A stretch of DNA of 64,000 bases from Luteibacter anthropi (GCF_011759365.1 NZ_JAARLZ010000002.1:310001-374000), one strand, 5' to 3'; counted from the first letter of the stretch, positions 27,801 to 36,139 are shown. The notes: generated from the letters alone by a model not told the origin. Made by a program: numbers and translations.

Positions 27801-30800
27801 TGAGATCCTGGCTGCCCAGGACGTTCAGCGCGCCACCCGCACCGAGCGTGACGTTGTTCCCGAGGCTCAACGCCGAGCTGGTATCCAGCGTGCCGTTGCC
27901 GATGACATTCAGCGCACCGGTGCCGAGCGCGCTGTCGTTGCCGAGCAGCAGGCCGCCCGCGTTGAGGTTCAGGCCGCCACTGAAGGTATTGGCCCCGTCG
28001 AGTGTCAGCACCGAGGCGCCGTTCTTGACCAGGCTTCCCGTACCGGCGACCACGCCACCGAGGGTGAGCGCCTGAGTGCCTGGCACGGTGAGTGCGGCGG
28101 CAAGATTGACGTTGTTGCCGATGTTCAGCGCCGATGTTGCGTCCAGCGATGCCGCACCATTGACGTTGAGCGCACCTGTACCCAGTGCGTTGTTGTTGCC
28201 GAGCACGAGGCCGCCGGCATTGAGATTCAGGCCACCACTGAACGAATTTGCGCCATTGAGCGTGAGCGTCGATGCACCGTTCTTGGTCAGGCTGCCTGTA
28301 CCGGCGACCACGCCGCCAAGGGTGAGGTTCTGCGTTCCCGGCAGGGTGAGCGCCGCGTTGAGGTTGATGGCATTGCCCAGGTTCAGGGCAGCCGCGCCGT
28401 CAAGCGTCGCCGCGCCACTGACGTTGAGTGCACCCGTGCCAAGCGCTCCGTTGTTGCCCAGCAGCAGACCACCGGCATTGAGGTTCAGGCCGCCGCTGAA
28501 GGTGTTTGCGCCATTGAGCGTGAGCAGTGATGCGCCGTCCTTGATCAGCGCACCCGTGCCCGAGATCACACCGCCCAGGGTCACGGCCTGGCTACCCAGG
28601 AGATCCAGATTGGCGTTGAGGTTGACGTTATTGGCCAGGTTGAGCGCGCCGGTGCCGTCGAGCGTGGAAGCACCGCCGACAGTGAGTGCGCCGGTACCCA
28701 GGGCGCCGTTGTTGCCGAGCAGCAGCCCACCTGCGTTGAGCGTGAGGCCACCCTGGAAGGTATTTGCCCCGGTCAGCGTCTGCACCCCGGAGCCATTCTT
28801 CACGAGCGCACCCGCGCCACTGATGATGCCGCCGTAGGTCTGGTTGGCGATGCCGCCGAAGGTCAGCGTGTTGGCGCCGAGGTTGATCGTGCTGCCCAGC
28901 ACGCCGGACAGGTCACCGATCGTCTGGTTGCCGCCACCGGAGATATCCAGGTCTGCACCCAGGCCGGACAGGTTCACCGCGCCGGTCGCCGCCAGGCTGC
29001 CGCCGGCACCCAGCGCAACCGTACCTGCGGAAATGTTGAGGCCGCCGGTGAAGGTATTCGCACCATCCAGGGTCAGGGTCGATGCGCCGCTCTTGATCAG
29101 GCTACCCGCACCGCCGATGGCGCCATTGAAGGTCAGCGGATTGCCGCCGAGCACATTCAGCGAACCACCCAGGGCGAGATTGACGTTGTTGCCGAGCGTC
29201 AGTGCAGTGGAGCCGTCGACCGTCGCGGCATTGTTGATGTTCAGGGTGCCGCCACCGAGGGCAGTGTTGTTACCCAGAAGGAGGCCGCCTCCGTTGACGT
29301 TCACGCCGCCGCCGAAGGTGTTTGCGCCATTGAGGGTCAGTATCGAAGCACCGCTCTTCACGATGTTGCCGGCACCGATGATGACGCCGTTGAACGTGAG
29401 CGGCTGTCCGCCAAGTACATTCAGTGAACCGCCCGCGTTCAGCGACACGGCGTTGTTGAGCGAAATCGCCGCCGTGCCATCGAGCGTGACCTCACCACCC
29501 ACGCTCAACACGCCCGTTCCGATGGCCGCTCCGCTGCCTAGCAGCAGGCCACCTGCATTCAGGGCAACCCCACCGGTAAAGGTATTGTTGCCGCTGAGCG
29601 CCTGCACGCCCGTACCCAGTTTTACAAGGCCGCCGCTGCCGACGATGGTGCCTGCATAACTGGTACTACCCAGGCCATTGAGCGTCAGCGTGTGCGTGCC
29701 GAGATTGACGTTGCCGCCGAGGCCGGCCAGCGAGCCAATGGCCTGATTGGCAGCCGCGGAAAGATCCAGCGACGTGCCCACCCCAAGCGTGATCGCCCCC
29801 GTCGGCGACAGGCTGCCGCCCGCGCCCAGCGCAAGCGCGCCACCCGTGATCGAGAAGTTGCCGGTCAGCGAATTGCTGCCACCGAGCGTCAGCGTGCCTG
29901 TACCGCTCTTGATGAGGTTGCCTGCGCCGGACAATGAACCATTGAGCGAGAGTGCCTGGGTACCCAACAGGTTGAGACTGCCGCCGCCGTTGACGACGAT
30001 GTTGTTCGCCAGTCCGAATGCACCGGTGGTATCGAGCGTGGCCGAGCCTCCGATGGTCAGGTTGCCGGAACCGAGCGCCCCGGCATTGCCAAGCAGCAGG
30101 CCACCCGCGTTGAGGTTTACGCCACCGCTGAAGAGGTTGGCACCGCCCAGGGTCACCACACCCGTATTGCTGACCGTGAGGCCACCCGCACCGGTCAGGA
30201 TGCCTCCCAGGCCGAATGCATTGGTGCCGCCCAACGTGAGCCGTCCGGTGTTGAGCGCGAAATTGTTCGCCAGGGTCAGCCCTGCATTGGATGCCGCAAT
30301 CGTGCCGCCGTTGACGTTGAACGTGCCCGTTCCGAACGCGCCGGCGTTGTCGAAGTTGATCAGGCCGTCGTTGAGTGTCGTATCCGTCACTGCCACGGCA
30401 CCCTGGAGATTCCAGGTACCGCTGTTGACGGTGAGGTGCTGGAAGCGCTGGTAATTCGTGGCGCTGATTGTCGTCGGGGCACCGCCGGTGCCAGACCCAG
30501 GGCCCGTCGGTGAATTTTGCAGAACAAGAAAATTGTTCGCGCCGGCGCCGCCGTCCACGACACCGGCGGCGGCGGTATTCACGCCGGTCACTCCGGTCAG
30601 CAGGCCGCCAGGAGAAATACCGGTCGAGGACACACTCGATCCGGACACGGCCGTAAAGGTGTTTCCGGTCGGGGTATCGCCCATATAGACGCTGCCGCTG
30701 ACCGTGCCGGCATTGAGGAAGGTGTTACCGGCGTTGGCGGTACCCGAGCCGGCGAAAGCGATACGGCCCGTGATGTTGCCGGTATTGGTCAGGTTGGTCT

Positions 30801-31386
30801 GTCCGCCGCCGTACGAGACGATCGCCAGGGCATCGGACAGATTGCCCAGGCCAAGCAGCGACATGCCTACCGTACCGTTGTTGGTGATGTTGGTTACACC
30901 TCCCGTCGCATTCTGCGCGGAGATGGCCTGGCCACCGTAGCCGAACAGCGTCGCGATGTTGAAGATGCCCTTGATCGTGCCGCCCGCCTCGTTGTTGACG
31001 TTGATCGTGCTGCCGCCGACGGTGTTGTTGCCGAGGATCATGCCGGCAGACGTGAGGCTGAGTCCGCCCTGGTTTGCAGGGTCGATAATGCCCTGGTTGT
31101 TCACCGTGATGCCGTTGCCGGTTAACGTCATGGCGTTACCGCCAAGCAGGGCCGGAACGCTGACGATGGCCCCCGTATCCACATTGACGGTGATGCCAGC
31201 GGTGGGACTGGCATAGTTCAGTTGAGGGGTGCCGACGGCGCAGGTGACGACTGCCGCCGGAGGCAGCGTGCAAGTCGCCTGGGCGACCTCACTGACAGCC
31301 GGCATGATGAGGACGGATGCCAGAGCGGCGTAGATGCTCTTCGTAAGCGAGTTGCGGCGAACAGTTTCAATACGACGCTGGCTCAT
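21865..31386 (-). CDS. Giant autotransporter with nested passenger repeats
   Basis: 3173 residues from the ATG at 31386 (GGGGAAG upstream). A preceding ATG at 31422 lacks a ribosome site. The extended signal peptide (SQRRIETVRRNSLTKSIYAA to EVAQA) fits large type Va proteins. After ~330 residues of unique beta-rich passenger come about 23 autotransporter-associated strand repeats (PATR-like; core NGANTFSGGLNLNAGG) separated by GTGSLVKNGA-type turns, then a Gly-rich linker. The C-terminal translocator barrel (~270 residues, from GPAVWAEPYTSSSDFD) ends NLGFRWNF. The passenger should be a very long beta-helix on the cell surface, likely for adhesion or aggregation. No protease or lipase motif was seen. 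Confidence 0.93.
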   Translation of the reverse strand: MSQRRIETVRRNSLTKSIYAALASVLIMPAVSEVAQATCTLPPAAVVTCAVGTPQLNYASPTAGITVNVDTGAIVSVPALLGGNAMTLTGNGITVNNQGIIDPANQGGLSLTSAGMILGNNTVGGSTINVNNEAGGTIKGIFNIATLFGYGGQAISAQNATGGVTNITNNGTVGMSLLGLGNLSDALAIVSYGGGQTNLTNTGNITGRIAFAGSGTANAGNTFLNAGTVSGSVYMGDTPTGNTFTAVSGSSVSSTGISPGGLLTGVTGVNTAAAGVVDGGAGANNFLVLQNSPTGPGSGTGGAPTTISATNYQRFQHLTVNSGTWNLQGAVAVTDTTLNDGLINFDNAGAFGTGTFNVNGGTIAASNAGLTLANNFALNTGRLTLGGTNAFGLGGILTGAGGLTVSNTGVVTLGGANLFSGGVNLNAGGLLLGNAGALGSGNLTIGGSATLDTTGAFGLANNIVVNGGGSLNLLGTQALSLNGSLSGAGNLIKSGTGTLTLGGSNSLTGNFSITGGALALGAGGSLSPTGAITLGVGTSLDLSAAANQAIGSLAGLGGNVNLGTHTLTLNGLGSTSYAGTIVGSGGLVKLGTGVQALSGNNTFTGGVALNAGGLLLGSGAAIGTGVLSVGGEVTLDGTAAISLNNAVSLNAGGSLNVLGGQPLTFNGVIIGAGNIVKSGASILTLNGANTFGGGVNVNGGGLLLGNNTALGGGTLNINNAATVDGSTALTLGNNVNLALGGSLNVLGGNPLTFNGAIGGAGSLIKSGASTLTLDGANTFTGGLNISAGTVALGAGGSLAATGAVNLSGLGADLDISGGGNQTIGDLSGVLGSTINLGANTLTFGGIANQTYGGIISGAGALVKNGSGVQTLTGANTFQGGLTLNAGGLLLGNNGALGTGALTVGGASTLDGTGALNLANNVNLNANLDLLGSQAVTLGGVISGTGALIKDGASLLTLNGANTFSGGLNLNAGGLLLGNNGALGTGALNVSGAATLDGAAALNLGNAINLNAALTLPGTQNLTLGGVVAGTGSLTKNGASTLTLNGANSFSGGLNLNAGGLVLGNNNALGTGALNVNGAASLDATSALNIGNNVNLAAALTVPGTQALTLGGVVAGTGSLVKNGASVLTLDGANTFSGGLNLNAGGLLLGNDSALGTGALNVIGNGTLDTSSALSLGNNVTLGAGGALNVLGSQDLTLAGVVSGTGGITKSGASSLTLNGANTFSSGLNLAGGTLVLGNNAALGTGALNVTGNSVLDANASLNVGNNIALGAGAGLNVLGSNPLTLGGVLSGSGGISKNGASTLTLTGANTFTGGTTINEGTLALGAGGSLAANSGLALSTAGATFDISGATGDQSVGFLTGVTGTNLTLGGNALTFGDASDRTFDGLITGSGRLVKTGTGVETLGGANTFSGGVTLNAGGLIVGDNAALGTGALTVGGVTTLDSSGPITLANNITLNAGLTVLGSNALTLNGVLSGTGSLTKDGTATLTLNGLNTYTGDTNINAGTLALGAGASLNTNGTVNLAGGATFDLSAGNGSQVFGTLNGSGTVNIGANSLTLGGTANGTYSGAIAGTGGLIKEGSGTETLTGANTFTGGTTINAGTLAIGAGGSLADTGAVTLANNGTTFDISAGGNQSIGSLAGVAGSTVALGANALTLGGVGNSAFDGALTGTGSLIKNGAGIQTLGGASTFSGGVTLNAGGLVLGNNDALGTGALSVGGNATLDNTSPLNVTNAVDLAASGNLTVLGSNALTLGGVISGAGGLTKDGASVLTLTGANTYTGGTTINSGTLAIGAGGSLASTGAVNLTGTGTFDISGGGNQTIGSLGGVAGSSVALGGNTLTLGGATDGTYSGVISGSGGLVKDGAGVQTLNGVNTFSGGVALNGGGLIVGSNGALGSGTLTVGGTGGATLDSSGPTTLVNAITLNAGLTVLGTNDLTLNGDISGAGSLTKNGNATLTLNGNNTYTGGTNINAGTLALGAGASLYANGIVNLATGATFDLSAGNGTQVFGTLVGGGTVNLGGNSLTVGGAADGTYSGSIAGTGGLTKIGTGTETLTGANTYTGGTTINEGILAIGAGGSLAASGAVNLANAGTGFDISAGGNQTIGSLAGVTGSTVTLGANALTLGGVGNTAFNGVIAGAGSLVKNGAGIQTLGGANTFTGGVTLNQGGLVLGSNDALGTGALSVTANASLDTNAPVTIANNVGIATGASLDVLGSNPLTIGGVVSGAGGVIKDGASTLTLTGANTYTGGTTINAGTLAIGAGGSLSSSGAVNLAGTGTFDISAGGNQSIGTLGGVAGSTVALGANALTLAGAGDSVFNGTVAGTGSLVKNGAGTLNLGGANTFSGGVTLNAGTLLTGNDAALGTGALTVGGAATLDSSAATTLANAVVLNAALTLPGNQALTLNGAISGAGSLVKNGNASLTLNGNSSYSGGTTVNGGSLTLGSNTALGTGDLSINGGSLQSGATAVTIANNVNVGTNGLTVQGTQDLGINGSVSGSGGLLKQGTGTLNLGGSLAGLTGGVTVNGGVLNASNPYTGNITVGAGATASLNGSGNNVTASGPLGGALNLGGGSTINVSYGNLPGITGTVNGTAPGSTLNITGTGEANLPGASFTNISNLNVGAGTLSVASGTSASFTGGTTVGGNLVVNGSLTGPVTVNAGGGLIGGGTISGPVTVGNGGTVAPSGTNGATGAAAGTGTPGSTLTTGGLALGAGSTTQVRTNAGGASDSINVNGSASLGGQLVALPSAGTYAPITNYTIINASGGISGAYASVVQNTLPFLNASVTQQGNQLILTLSQAGGGQGTGGKPFNQFAGLNGNQYRMATALQTIATSGGNPLPTLLGYARGLTSDQVIRSFDSLTGETYASAANAELSGQSQYQDTLFYRLKLARDTGEQGPAVWAEPYTSSSDFDRSTDVAKTDYRIHGLIIGADTSVTPDLRLGVHANFANSRTEVDRRGDYTDVDQAAIGIHALYFNQQQWWAEGLASYGWQSADSARRIAVGPYTPQATGSYDGKTINAALEGGYRFEVGKGLHLEPFVGAYYTKVKYDAFTEKGAGDADLRVGKANASSMQYGAGLRLVGDVDLGVAGTKLHPIVMVRYLHNTKDGTVSVNNAFAGVPTDSFVVQGSRPVRNHWQAGVGMSFDITPAASTFVYYNADRADHSSSDSVNLGFRWNF
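23850..30150 (-). repeat. PATR repeat array with ~1.4 kb super-repeats inside the autotransporter gene
   Basis: About 23 copies of a degenerate 65-90-codon unit. On top of this, a five-unit block recurs: equivalent TGAAGGT positions fall at 27156, 25761 and 24360, giving super-periods of 1395 and 1401 bases. The blocks share internal order, including LDSSGPITLANNITLNAGL versus LDSSGPTTLVNAITLNAGL and the FDLSAGNG(S/T)QVFGTL unit. Confidence 0.85.
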
Positions 31387-31679
31387 GATGCTTCCCCGGT
31401 CCGAATGATTGCGCTGTGCCATTGATTAATGTGAATCCCATTCGCGCAAAAAGCCGCCCCGACGAAAGGCCGCAAAAGGCCATCCCACTGTCGACATAGG
31501 GCAAGTCTCATTAACGCTGATTTAGGATTCCCGGGGCCGAGACTAAGGCACCCCTCCGAGGGGCGAATGCATAAATTTGGCAAGCCACGCCCGGACAGGT
31601 GTTTACAAATGCAACTTCAGGGCAGTCACGAGATAATCCCAACAGAATCGGCAAAACATGAAATGAGAATGAAATCAAA

Positions 31680-31709
31680 AAGGCCGTCGAAAATCCTTTC
31701 GACGGCCTT
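31680..31709 (-). terminator. Intrinsic terminator with T-tract (leftward)
   Basis: AAGGCCGTCGAAA (31680-31692) pairs perfectly with TTTCGACGGCCTT (31697-31709) around ATCC. Read leftward the stem is followed by TTTGATTT, so it terminates leftward transcription coming from the chitinase side. Confidence 0.8.
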
Positions 31710-31832
31710 GCTCATTTGCGATTTGTCACGCTCTAAATAACCCGATTACGAAACGGCGAGGATTATTTCGAAAGACTCAATTGCGGCAACAAAAAACCTT
31801 TTCCATGCCTATTGAGTGCATGACGGAAGGAA

Positions 31833-31853
31833 CCGGCCTGCAAACCAGGCCGG
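31833..31853 (-). terminator. Hairpin just after the chitinase stop
   Basis: CCGGCCTG (31833-31840) and CAGGCCGG (31846-31853) form an 8-base stem 7 bases past the stop. No long T-tract follows, so it is a weak terminator or a 3'-end stabiliser. Confidence 0.5.
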
Positions 31854-31860
31854 GGAATCG

Positions 31861-32787
31861 CTAGCAGCCGAGTGCACCACTACCGGTGGACACGCCAAGC
31901 AGGCGGGTGAAGTTCGTATAGATGTTCACCCGATCCTGCATCTCGTCATGCCCCACGCCGGTGGCATTGCACTCGATGCCCCCATTGATCGCGCGGATCG
32001 TCGCGCCGAAGCCCTGGCCTCCCGAGATCGCCTGGTGCGGCGTGAGTGCGGTCTGGCCCGACTGGGTCATCCAGAACCACAAGGCGGTCTTCCAGGCCAC
32101 GGCCGAGTTGGTCGCCACCAGATCCGGGTTGTGCAACAGGTCGAGTCCGAGGGCGTTGCCGGCGGCCGAGTAGTTGTAGTTCCAGCTCAGCTGCAGCGGA
32201 CCACGACCGTAGTACTGCAGGTTGCCGCAGGAACCCACCGGCTGGCAGTACGAGTTCCAGTTGGCCTGGTTCACTTCGCGGATGTAGACCAGGCCCGAGG
32301 TCTCGTGGGAAACGTTGGCGAGGAAGGCGGCGGCTTCCTGGCGCGCGACGGAGGCGTTGCTCTCGGTGGCGAACTGCGGATACGCCGACAATGCAGAGAC
32401 CAGGCCTGCATAGGTATAGAAGCTGTTGCGGCTGGGGAACATCTGGTTGAACAGCGCTTCGCTGACCACGAAGCTGCCGCCCGACGAGCCACCACCGGAG
32501 TTGTCGCACTGCGTAGGCTGCCAGTACCAGGTGCTGATGGTGGGGTCGGTGCCGTCGCTGCCATTGGTGCCGACATTGACCAGCTTGTAGTAATTGCCAT
32601 TGGGCGCGTAGCGAACCACGGTGCCCAGCGTGTAGTTGATGCCTGCCGACCAGGTCACGGCATTGCAGGTGGCGGCGGCTGCGAACGAGGTGTCCGACTG
32701 GGGCGCGGCGCGTACCTCGGGCGATCCCGCCGAAAGCAGTCCGGCAACGGTTACAGCCATACAGATGGAAAGGGTCCTGCCTGTCAC
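31861..32787 (-). CDS. Secreted GH19 chitinase with chitin-binding domain
   Basis: 308 residues from a GTG at 32787 with GGGAGA seven bases upstream. The ATG at 32802 lacks such a site. The signal peptide is followed by a CBM5/12-type chitin-binding module (TWSAGINYTLGTVVRYAPNG through DPTISTWYWQPTQC), a Gly/Ser linker and a GH19 catalytic domain. The catalytic region shows FLANVSHETSGLVYIRE (acid Glu in HET) and the family signature YYGRGPLQLSWNYNY. GH19 enzymes cleave beta-1,4-GlcNAc chains by inversion and are used against fungal or arthropod chitin. Located outside the cell after Sec export. Monocistronic. Confidence 0.93.
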   Translation of the reverse strand: MTGRTLSICMAVTVAGLLSAGSPEVRAAPQSDTSFAAAATCNAVTWSAGINYTLGTVVRYAPNGNYYKLVNVGTNGSDGTDPTISTWYWQPTQCDNSGGGSSGGSFVVSEALFNQMFPSRNSFYTYAGLVSALSAYPQFATESNASVARQEAAAFLANVSHETSGLVYIREVNQANWNSYCQPVGSCGNLQYYGRGPLQLSWNYNYSAAGNALGLDLLHNPDLVATNSAVAWKTALWFWMTQSGQTALTPHQAISGGQGFGATIRAINGGIECNATGVGHDEMQDRVNIYTNFTRLLGVSTGSGALGC

Positions 32788-33203
32788 GTGTATTTCTCCC
32801 ATGAATAACGAACGAAGCGAGCACGGTCCGGCCGGCGTCCGGGCATACCGGTGCCGACAAGGCCAGTGACTCATCCAGATCCCGCTTATGTGTCGTCGCT
32901 CGATGGCGACGTAGTTCGAAGCGCGCAGCGCCAGGCCGGATGACCCGGCCGTGATTCCCCAATCCATACAGGCGCTACAGCGGGATGAACTATAGGCAAG
33001 GCGGCTGCCGCAGCTTCATGAGGATTCGGCAATTTTTCGCGGACCGCTATTTCCGTGAATCGGATCACGGACCCGGGGCAACATCCATGAAACGTCCTAT
33101 CTTTCTCCCCGGGCACTCTGCACCGGGCCGTTGAACCAAGCGGCGCATGCCCTGTCCAAGCCCCGCTGACGACCAGATGGGCCGTCAACGACAGGGGGCA
33201 AGG
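32788..33203. other. Divergent intergenic region without recognised features
   Basis: 416 bases between the chitinase and the proline-rich membrane protein. It should contain both promoters. I see no repeat, RNA gene or clear operator. Open frames here have no recognisable content. Confidence 0.5.
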
Positions 33204-33827
33204 ATGAGGCAGGCCAGCCGGACAACCCGTGAAGCGATCACCCGCGGTGTCGTGATCGGAATGGTCCTGTTCGGGCACCTCATGCTGGTGGCGGTATTGC
33301 TGGGGCTCCGGGGAAACGGCATGGCTTCTTCCACCGATGCATCCCGCACGCCGGCATCGGCACTGGAAGTGAGTCTCCACGACACTCAGCGTGTCGCTCC
33401 CCCGCCTCCCCCGCTCCCGTCGCTACCAACGCGGCACGCTGCGGTCATCCCCGCGTCGCGGACTGCCAGGATCACTCAGGAGCCTGTGGCACCCGCACCG
33501 TCACCACCGGTGACCAACGCCCCCCTGGCGCAGCCTGGAAGCGACATCGTGGCAACACCCGCACCACCTTCGGGGGATTATGGCGATCCGTCCCTGCGAC
33601 GTGGCCTCGATGCCGCAGGCCGCCACGCCGGGCCGTCACTGCCCGGCTCGACCATTCCGGTGACGGCCGGCATCCATGTGGTGCCGCCGCCCAGCATCAG
33701 CGATACGGTGCGCAAGGTAGGCACGTACATGGAATGCAGCAAGATCCGCATGCGCCGCAACCTGCCGGGCGGCACGCTGGACTATCGCGTCATGCAGTCG
33801 TACGAAACGCTGGGCTGCAAGAAGTGA
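33204..33827 (+). CDS. Proline-rich single-pass membrane protein, unknown
   Basis: 207 residues from the ATG at 33204 (AGGGGG upstream). One N-terminal transmembrane segment (GVVIGMVLFGHLMLVAVLLG) is followed by a long Pro/Ala/Ser-rich periplasmic region (VAPPPPPLPSLPTRHAAVIP, PVAPAPSPPVTNAPLAQPGS). It ends in a ~50-residue domain (PPSISDTVRKVGTYMECSKI ... YETLGCKK) with two Cys that could form a disulphide. The layout resembles TonB or other envelope-spanning proteins, but the C-terminal domain is not TonB-like. Comparable short proteins are common in Xanthomonadales without known function. No operon partner. Confidence 0.72.
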   Translation: MRQASRTTREAITRGVVIGMVLFGHLMLVAVLLGLRGNGMASSTDASRTPASALEVSLHDTQRVAPPPPPLPSLPTRHAAVIPASRTARITQEPVAPAPSPPVTNAPLAQPGSDIVATPAPPSGDYGDPSLRRGLDAAGRHAGPSLPGSTIPVTAGIHVVPPPSISDTVRKVGTYMECSKIRMRRNLPGGTLDYRVMQSYETLGCKK

Positions 33828-33927
33828 CGATGCCCTCGACAGTTCCGCCGACTGTCTAGACATCCACCACGGGCGCGACATATCGGCCGCCTAGGCTGTG
33901 GCCTTTTCCAGCGACAAGGGTCACGCC

Positions 33928-34761
33928 ATGCACCTCCCCTCTTCCAGCGGCACCTGCCATGGTCCGGTGTCCGCCGTCATTTTCGACTGGGCCGGTACCG
34001 TGCTCGATTTCGGTTGCATGGCACCCGTGGGAGCGTTCCGGCAGGTCTTCGATGAGGCGGGCCTGCCCATCGATATTGCTGAAGCGCGGGAACCCATGGG
34101 TGCCGCCAAGCGCGAACATATCGCGATGATCCTGGCGATGCCGGCGGTCAAGAAGCGCTGGATTGTTTGCTTTGGCGCGGAACCGGTTGAAGCGGACGTC
34201 GACCGCCTCTACACCCGTTTCCTGGAGATCGACCCGGAGCATGTGGAAAAGCACCATGCGCTGATTCCGGGCGCCCTCGATACCATCGCCGCCCTGCGCC
34301 GTCGCGATATACGCATCGGCAGCACCACGGGTTACCCCCATGAGGTCATGACCTATCTTGCGCCCATGGCTGCGGCGCGGGGATACGTTCCCGATCACTG
34401 CACCACGGTGAGTGACGTACCCCGTGGACGTCCCTGGCCCGACATGTGTCTCGACAATGCGCTTGCACTGCAGGTGCCCGACGTGCGCTCCTGCGTCGTC
34501 GTGGACGACAGTCCCAGCGGGCTGGCGGCCGGGCGCGCCGCCGGCATGTGGGCCGTAGGCATCGCCGCCAGTGGCAACGAAGTGGGGCTTTCGCTGGAAG
34601 AGTGGCAGGCCACCGGAGCGGATGAGCGTGCGCGTCGCATCGCTGTTGCGCGGAGCCGGCTTGAGAAAGCCGGCGCGCATCTCGTCGTCGACAGCATCGC
34701 CGACCTCATGCCAGCCATCGAACGCATCGATGGCTGGCTGGCCGAGGGTAGCAAGCCCTGA
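33928..34761 (+). CDS. phnX: Phosphonoacetaldehyde hydrolase
   Basis: 277 residues from the ATG at 33928, with CAAGGG seven bases upstream. A HAD-superfamily enzyme that splits phosphonoacetaldehyde into acetaldehyde and phosphate in 2-aminoethylphosphonate use. The nucleophile motif is FDWAGTVLDFG (D20). The Schiff-base lysine is K61 in EPMGAAKREHI. HAD motif II lies in GSTTGYPHEVM, and the acidic motif IV in VVVDDSPSGLAAGRAAGMW. The length is usual for the family. The aminotransferase partner (PhnW) is not adjacent. The convergent amino-acid permease next door might import the aminophosphonate, but this is speculation. Confidence 0.93.
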   Translation: MHLPSSSGTCHGPVSAVIFDWAGTVLDFGCMAPVGAFRQVFDEAGLPIDIAEAREPMGAAKREHIAMILAMPAVKKRWIVCFGAEPVEADVDRLYTRFLEIDPEHVEKHHALIPGALDTIAALRRRDIRIGSTTGYPHEVMTYLAPMAAARGYVPDHCTTVSDVPRGRPWPDMCLDNALALQVPDVRSCVVVDDSPSGLAAGRAAGMWAVGIAASGNEVGLSLEEWQATGADERARRIAVARSRLEKAGAHLVVDSIADLMPAIERIDGWLAEGSKP

Positions 34762-34762
34762 T

Positions 34763-36139
34763 TCAGTCCGTGGAAGGCTCGCCTGCCGTATCCACGGCGG
34801 GCGGCGGCTTGCGGATCAGGGTGAATACGAACAAGCCCGCGAACAGTCCTGCCACATAGATGAAGGCAGGGCGGAACGTGGCATCCATGGCGAGAATGCC
34901 CGTCACGGCGACCAGGAACACCAGCACGAACAGGTTGCCCCAGGGCGACAGCGGCGCGGCATAGGTGAGCGCACCGATGTCCTTCACGCTGCGGCGGAAG
35001 CGCAGGTGCACGGCCACGAAGATGGCCCATACGGCCACCACGGCCATGGCGATGCTGTTCATCAGCAGGCCGAACACTTCACCGGGGATGTAGTAATTGA
35101 GCGCGATGGCCGCCGAGATGGCGAGCATCGACACGATCACGGCATTGCCCGGCGTGTCGTAGCGGTTGAGCTTGCCGAAGGGTGCCGGCGCGCAGCGTTC
35201 GAGAGCCAGCGCGCGCAGCACACGTGCCATGCCGAACATGAGCGAATTGCAGGCCGAAAGCAGCACCGTGATGAGCACGATGCTCATGATGGCACCGGCG
35301 GCACGCACGCCCATGCGCTCGAAGATCGCAACGATGGGGCTGCCGTCAGTGGGCACGTCGCGCCAGGGCACCAGGGTCACGATAAGGAAGGTGGTGCCCA
35401 CGTAGAACAGCAGCAGGCGCACCAGCAACCCGTTGATCGCGCGCGGCAGCGTGCGTTCCGGCTCTACCGTTTCGGCAGCGGCCAGGCAGATCAGCTCCGT
35501 GCCGCCGAAGGCGAACGCGGCGATGGGCAGCACGGAAAGGAAGCCGTGCAGGCCGGTGGGGAAGAAACCACCCTGGGTCCAGAGGTTCTTCACCGTGGCC
35601 GTGGGCAGGCTCGCCGTGGGGCCGGCAAAAAGCAGGTAGGCGCCCACGACGAGGAACAGGGACAGCGCCAGGATCTTGATCAGCGCCATGCCGAACTCGA
35701 CTTCGCCGAACACCCGCACGCGCAGCGAGTTGATGCCGCAAAGCACCAGCAGGCCGCCCAAGGCGGGAATCCACTGCGGGATGGACGGCATCCAGCTATG
35801 CACCAGCATGCCCACGGCCGTGAGTTCGGCCATGCACACCATCGTGCCGCAGACCCAGTAACCCCAGCCGTGGACGAAGCCCGCGCGCGGCCCCCAGTAA
35901 CGCTTGGTGTAGCTGACGAAGGAACCGCTGCGGTTGCCGTTCAGGGCCATCTCGCCGAGGCAGCGGGCCACGATGTACATCACGATGCCGGCCACGGCAT
36001 ACGCCAGGATGAGTGCCGGACCGCCGATGCGGATGCCCTGCCCCACGCCCAGGAAGATGCCCGAACCCAGGGCGCCGCCCAGTGCGAAATATTCGACCTG
36101 CCGTCCGGTCAGGCCCTGCTTGTTCCCCTTCACTACCAC
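34763..36139 (-). CDS. APC-family amino-acid permease
   Basis: 458 residues with 12 predicted helices, of the amino-acid/polyamine/organocation (APC) superfamily, AAT subgroup (GabP/CycA/ProY-like). Signatures are YFALGGALGSGIFLGVGQGI at the first helix and MALNGNRSGSFVSYTKRYWG after the second. It begins at a GTG at 36139, with another in-frame GTG two codons later that fits GAGG better. It imports an amino acid by proton symport at the inner membrane. Specificity is unreadable. It is convergent with phnX, leaving one base between the stops. Confidence 0.9.
   Translation of the reverse strand: MVVKGNKQGLTGRQVEYFALGGALGSGIFLGVGQGIRIGGPALILAYAVAGIVMYIVARCLGEMALNGNRSGSFVSYTKRYWGPRAGFVHGWGYWVCGTMVCMAELTAVGMLVHSWMPSIPQWIPALGGLLVLCGINSLRVRVFGEVEFGMALIKILALSLFLVVGAYLLFAGPTASLPTATVKNLWTQGGFFPTGLHGFLSVLPIAAFAFGGTELICLAAAETVEPERTLPRAINGLLVRLLLFYVGTTFLIVTLVPWRDVPTDGSPIVAIFERMGVRAAGAIMSIVLITVLLSACNSLMFGMARVLRALALERCAPAPFGKLNRYDTPGNAVIVSMLAISAAIALNYYIPGEVFGLLMNSIAMAVVAVWAIFVAVHLRFRRSVKDIGALTYAAPLSPWGNLFVLVFLVAVTGILAMDATFRPAFIYVAGLFAGLFVFTLIRKPPPAVDTAGEPSTD

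Larger units (their letters stand above)
31387..31860. other. Intergenic region upstream of the autotransporter
   Basis: 474 bases between the chitinase stop and the autotransporter start, both leftward. The right part holds two hairpins (listed separately) and the left part should hold the autotransporter promoter and leader. An AT-rich ~120-base stretch lies between the hairpins. No gene was recognised. Confidence 0.5.

Noticed and set aside
23850-30150. Regular repeats that could be read as a CRISPR-like or intergenic array
   Set aside because: Units are 200-270 bases, degenerate, in frame and encode PATR motifs. No short identical repeats with unique spacers.
21802-31425. Many long plus-strand open frames opposite the autotransporter, up to 757 codons
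   Set aside because: They are mirror frames of GC-rich repeats. Their composition is low-complexity (Pro/Ala/Val/Arg-rich), no domain is recognisable and the minus frame is a complete autotransporter.
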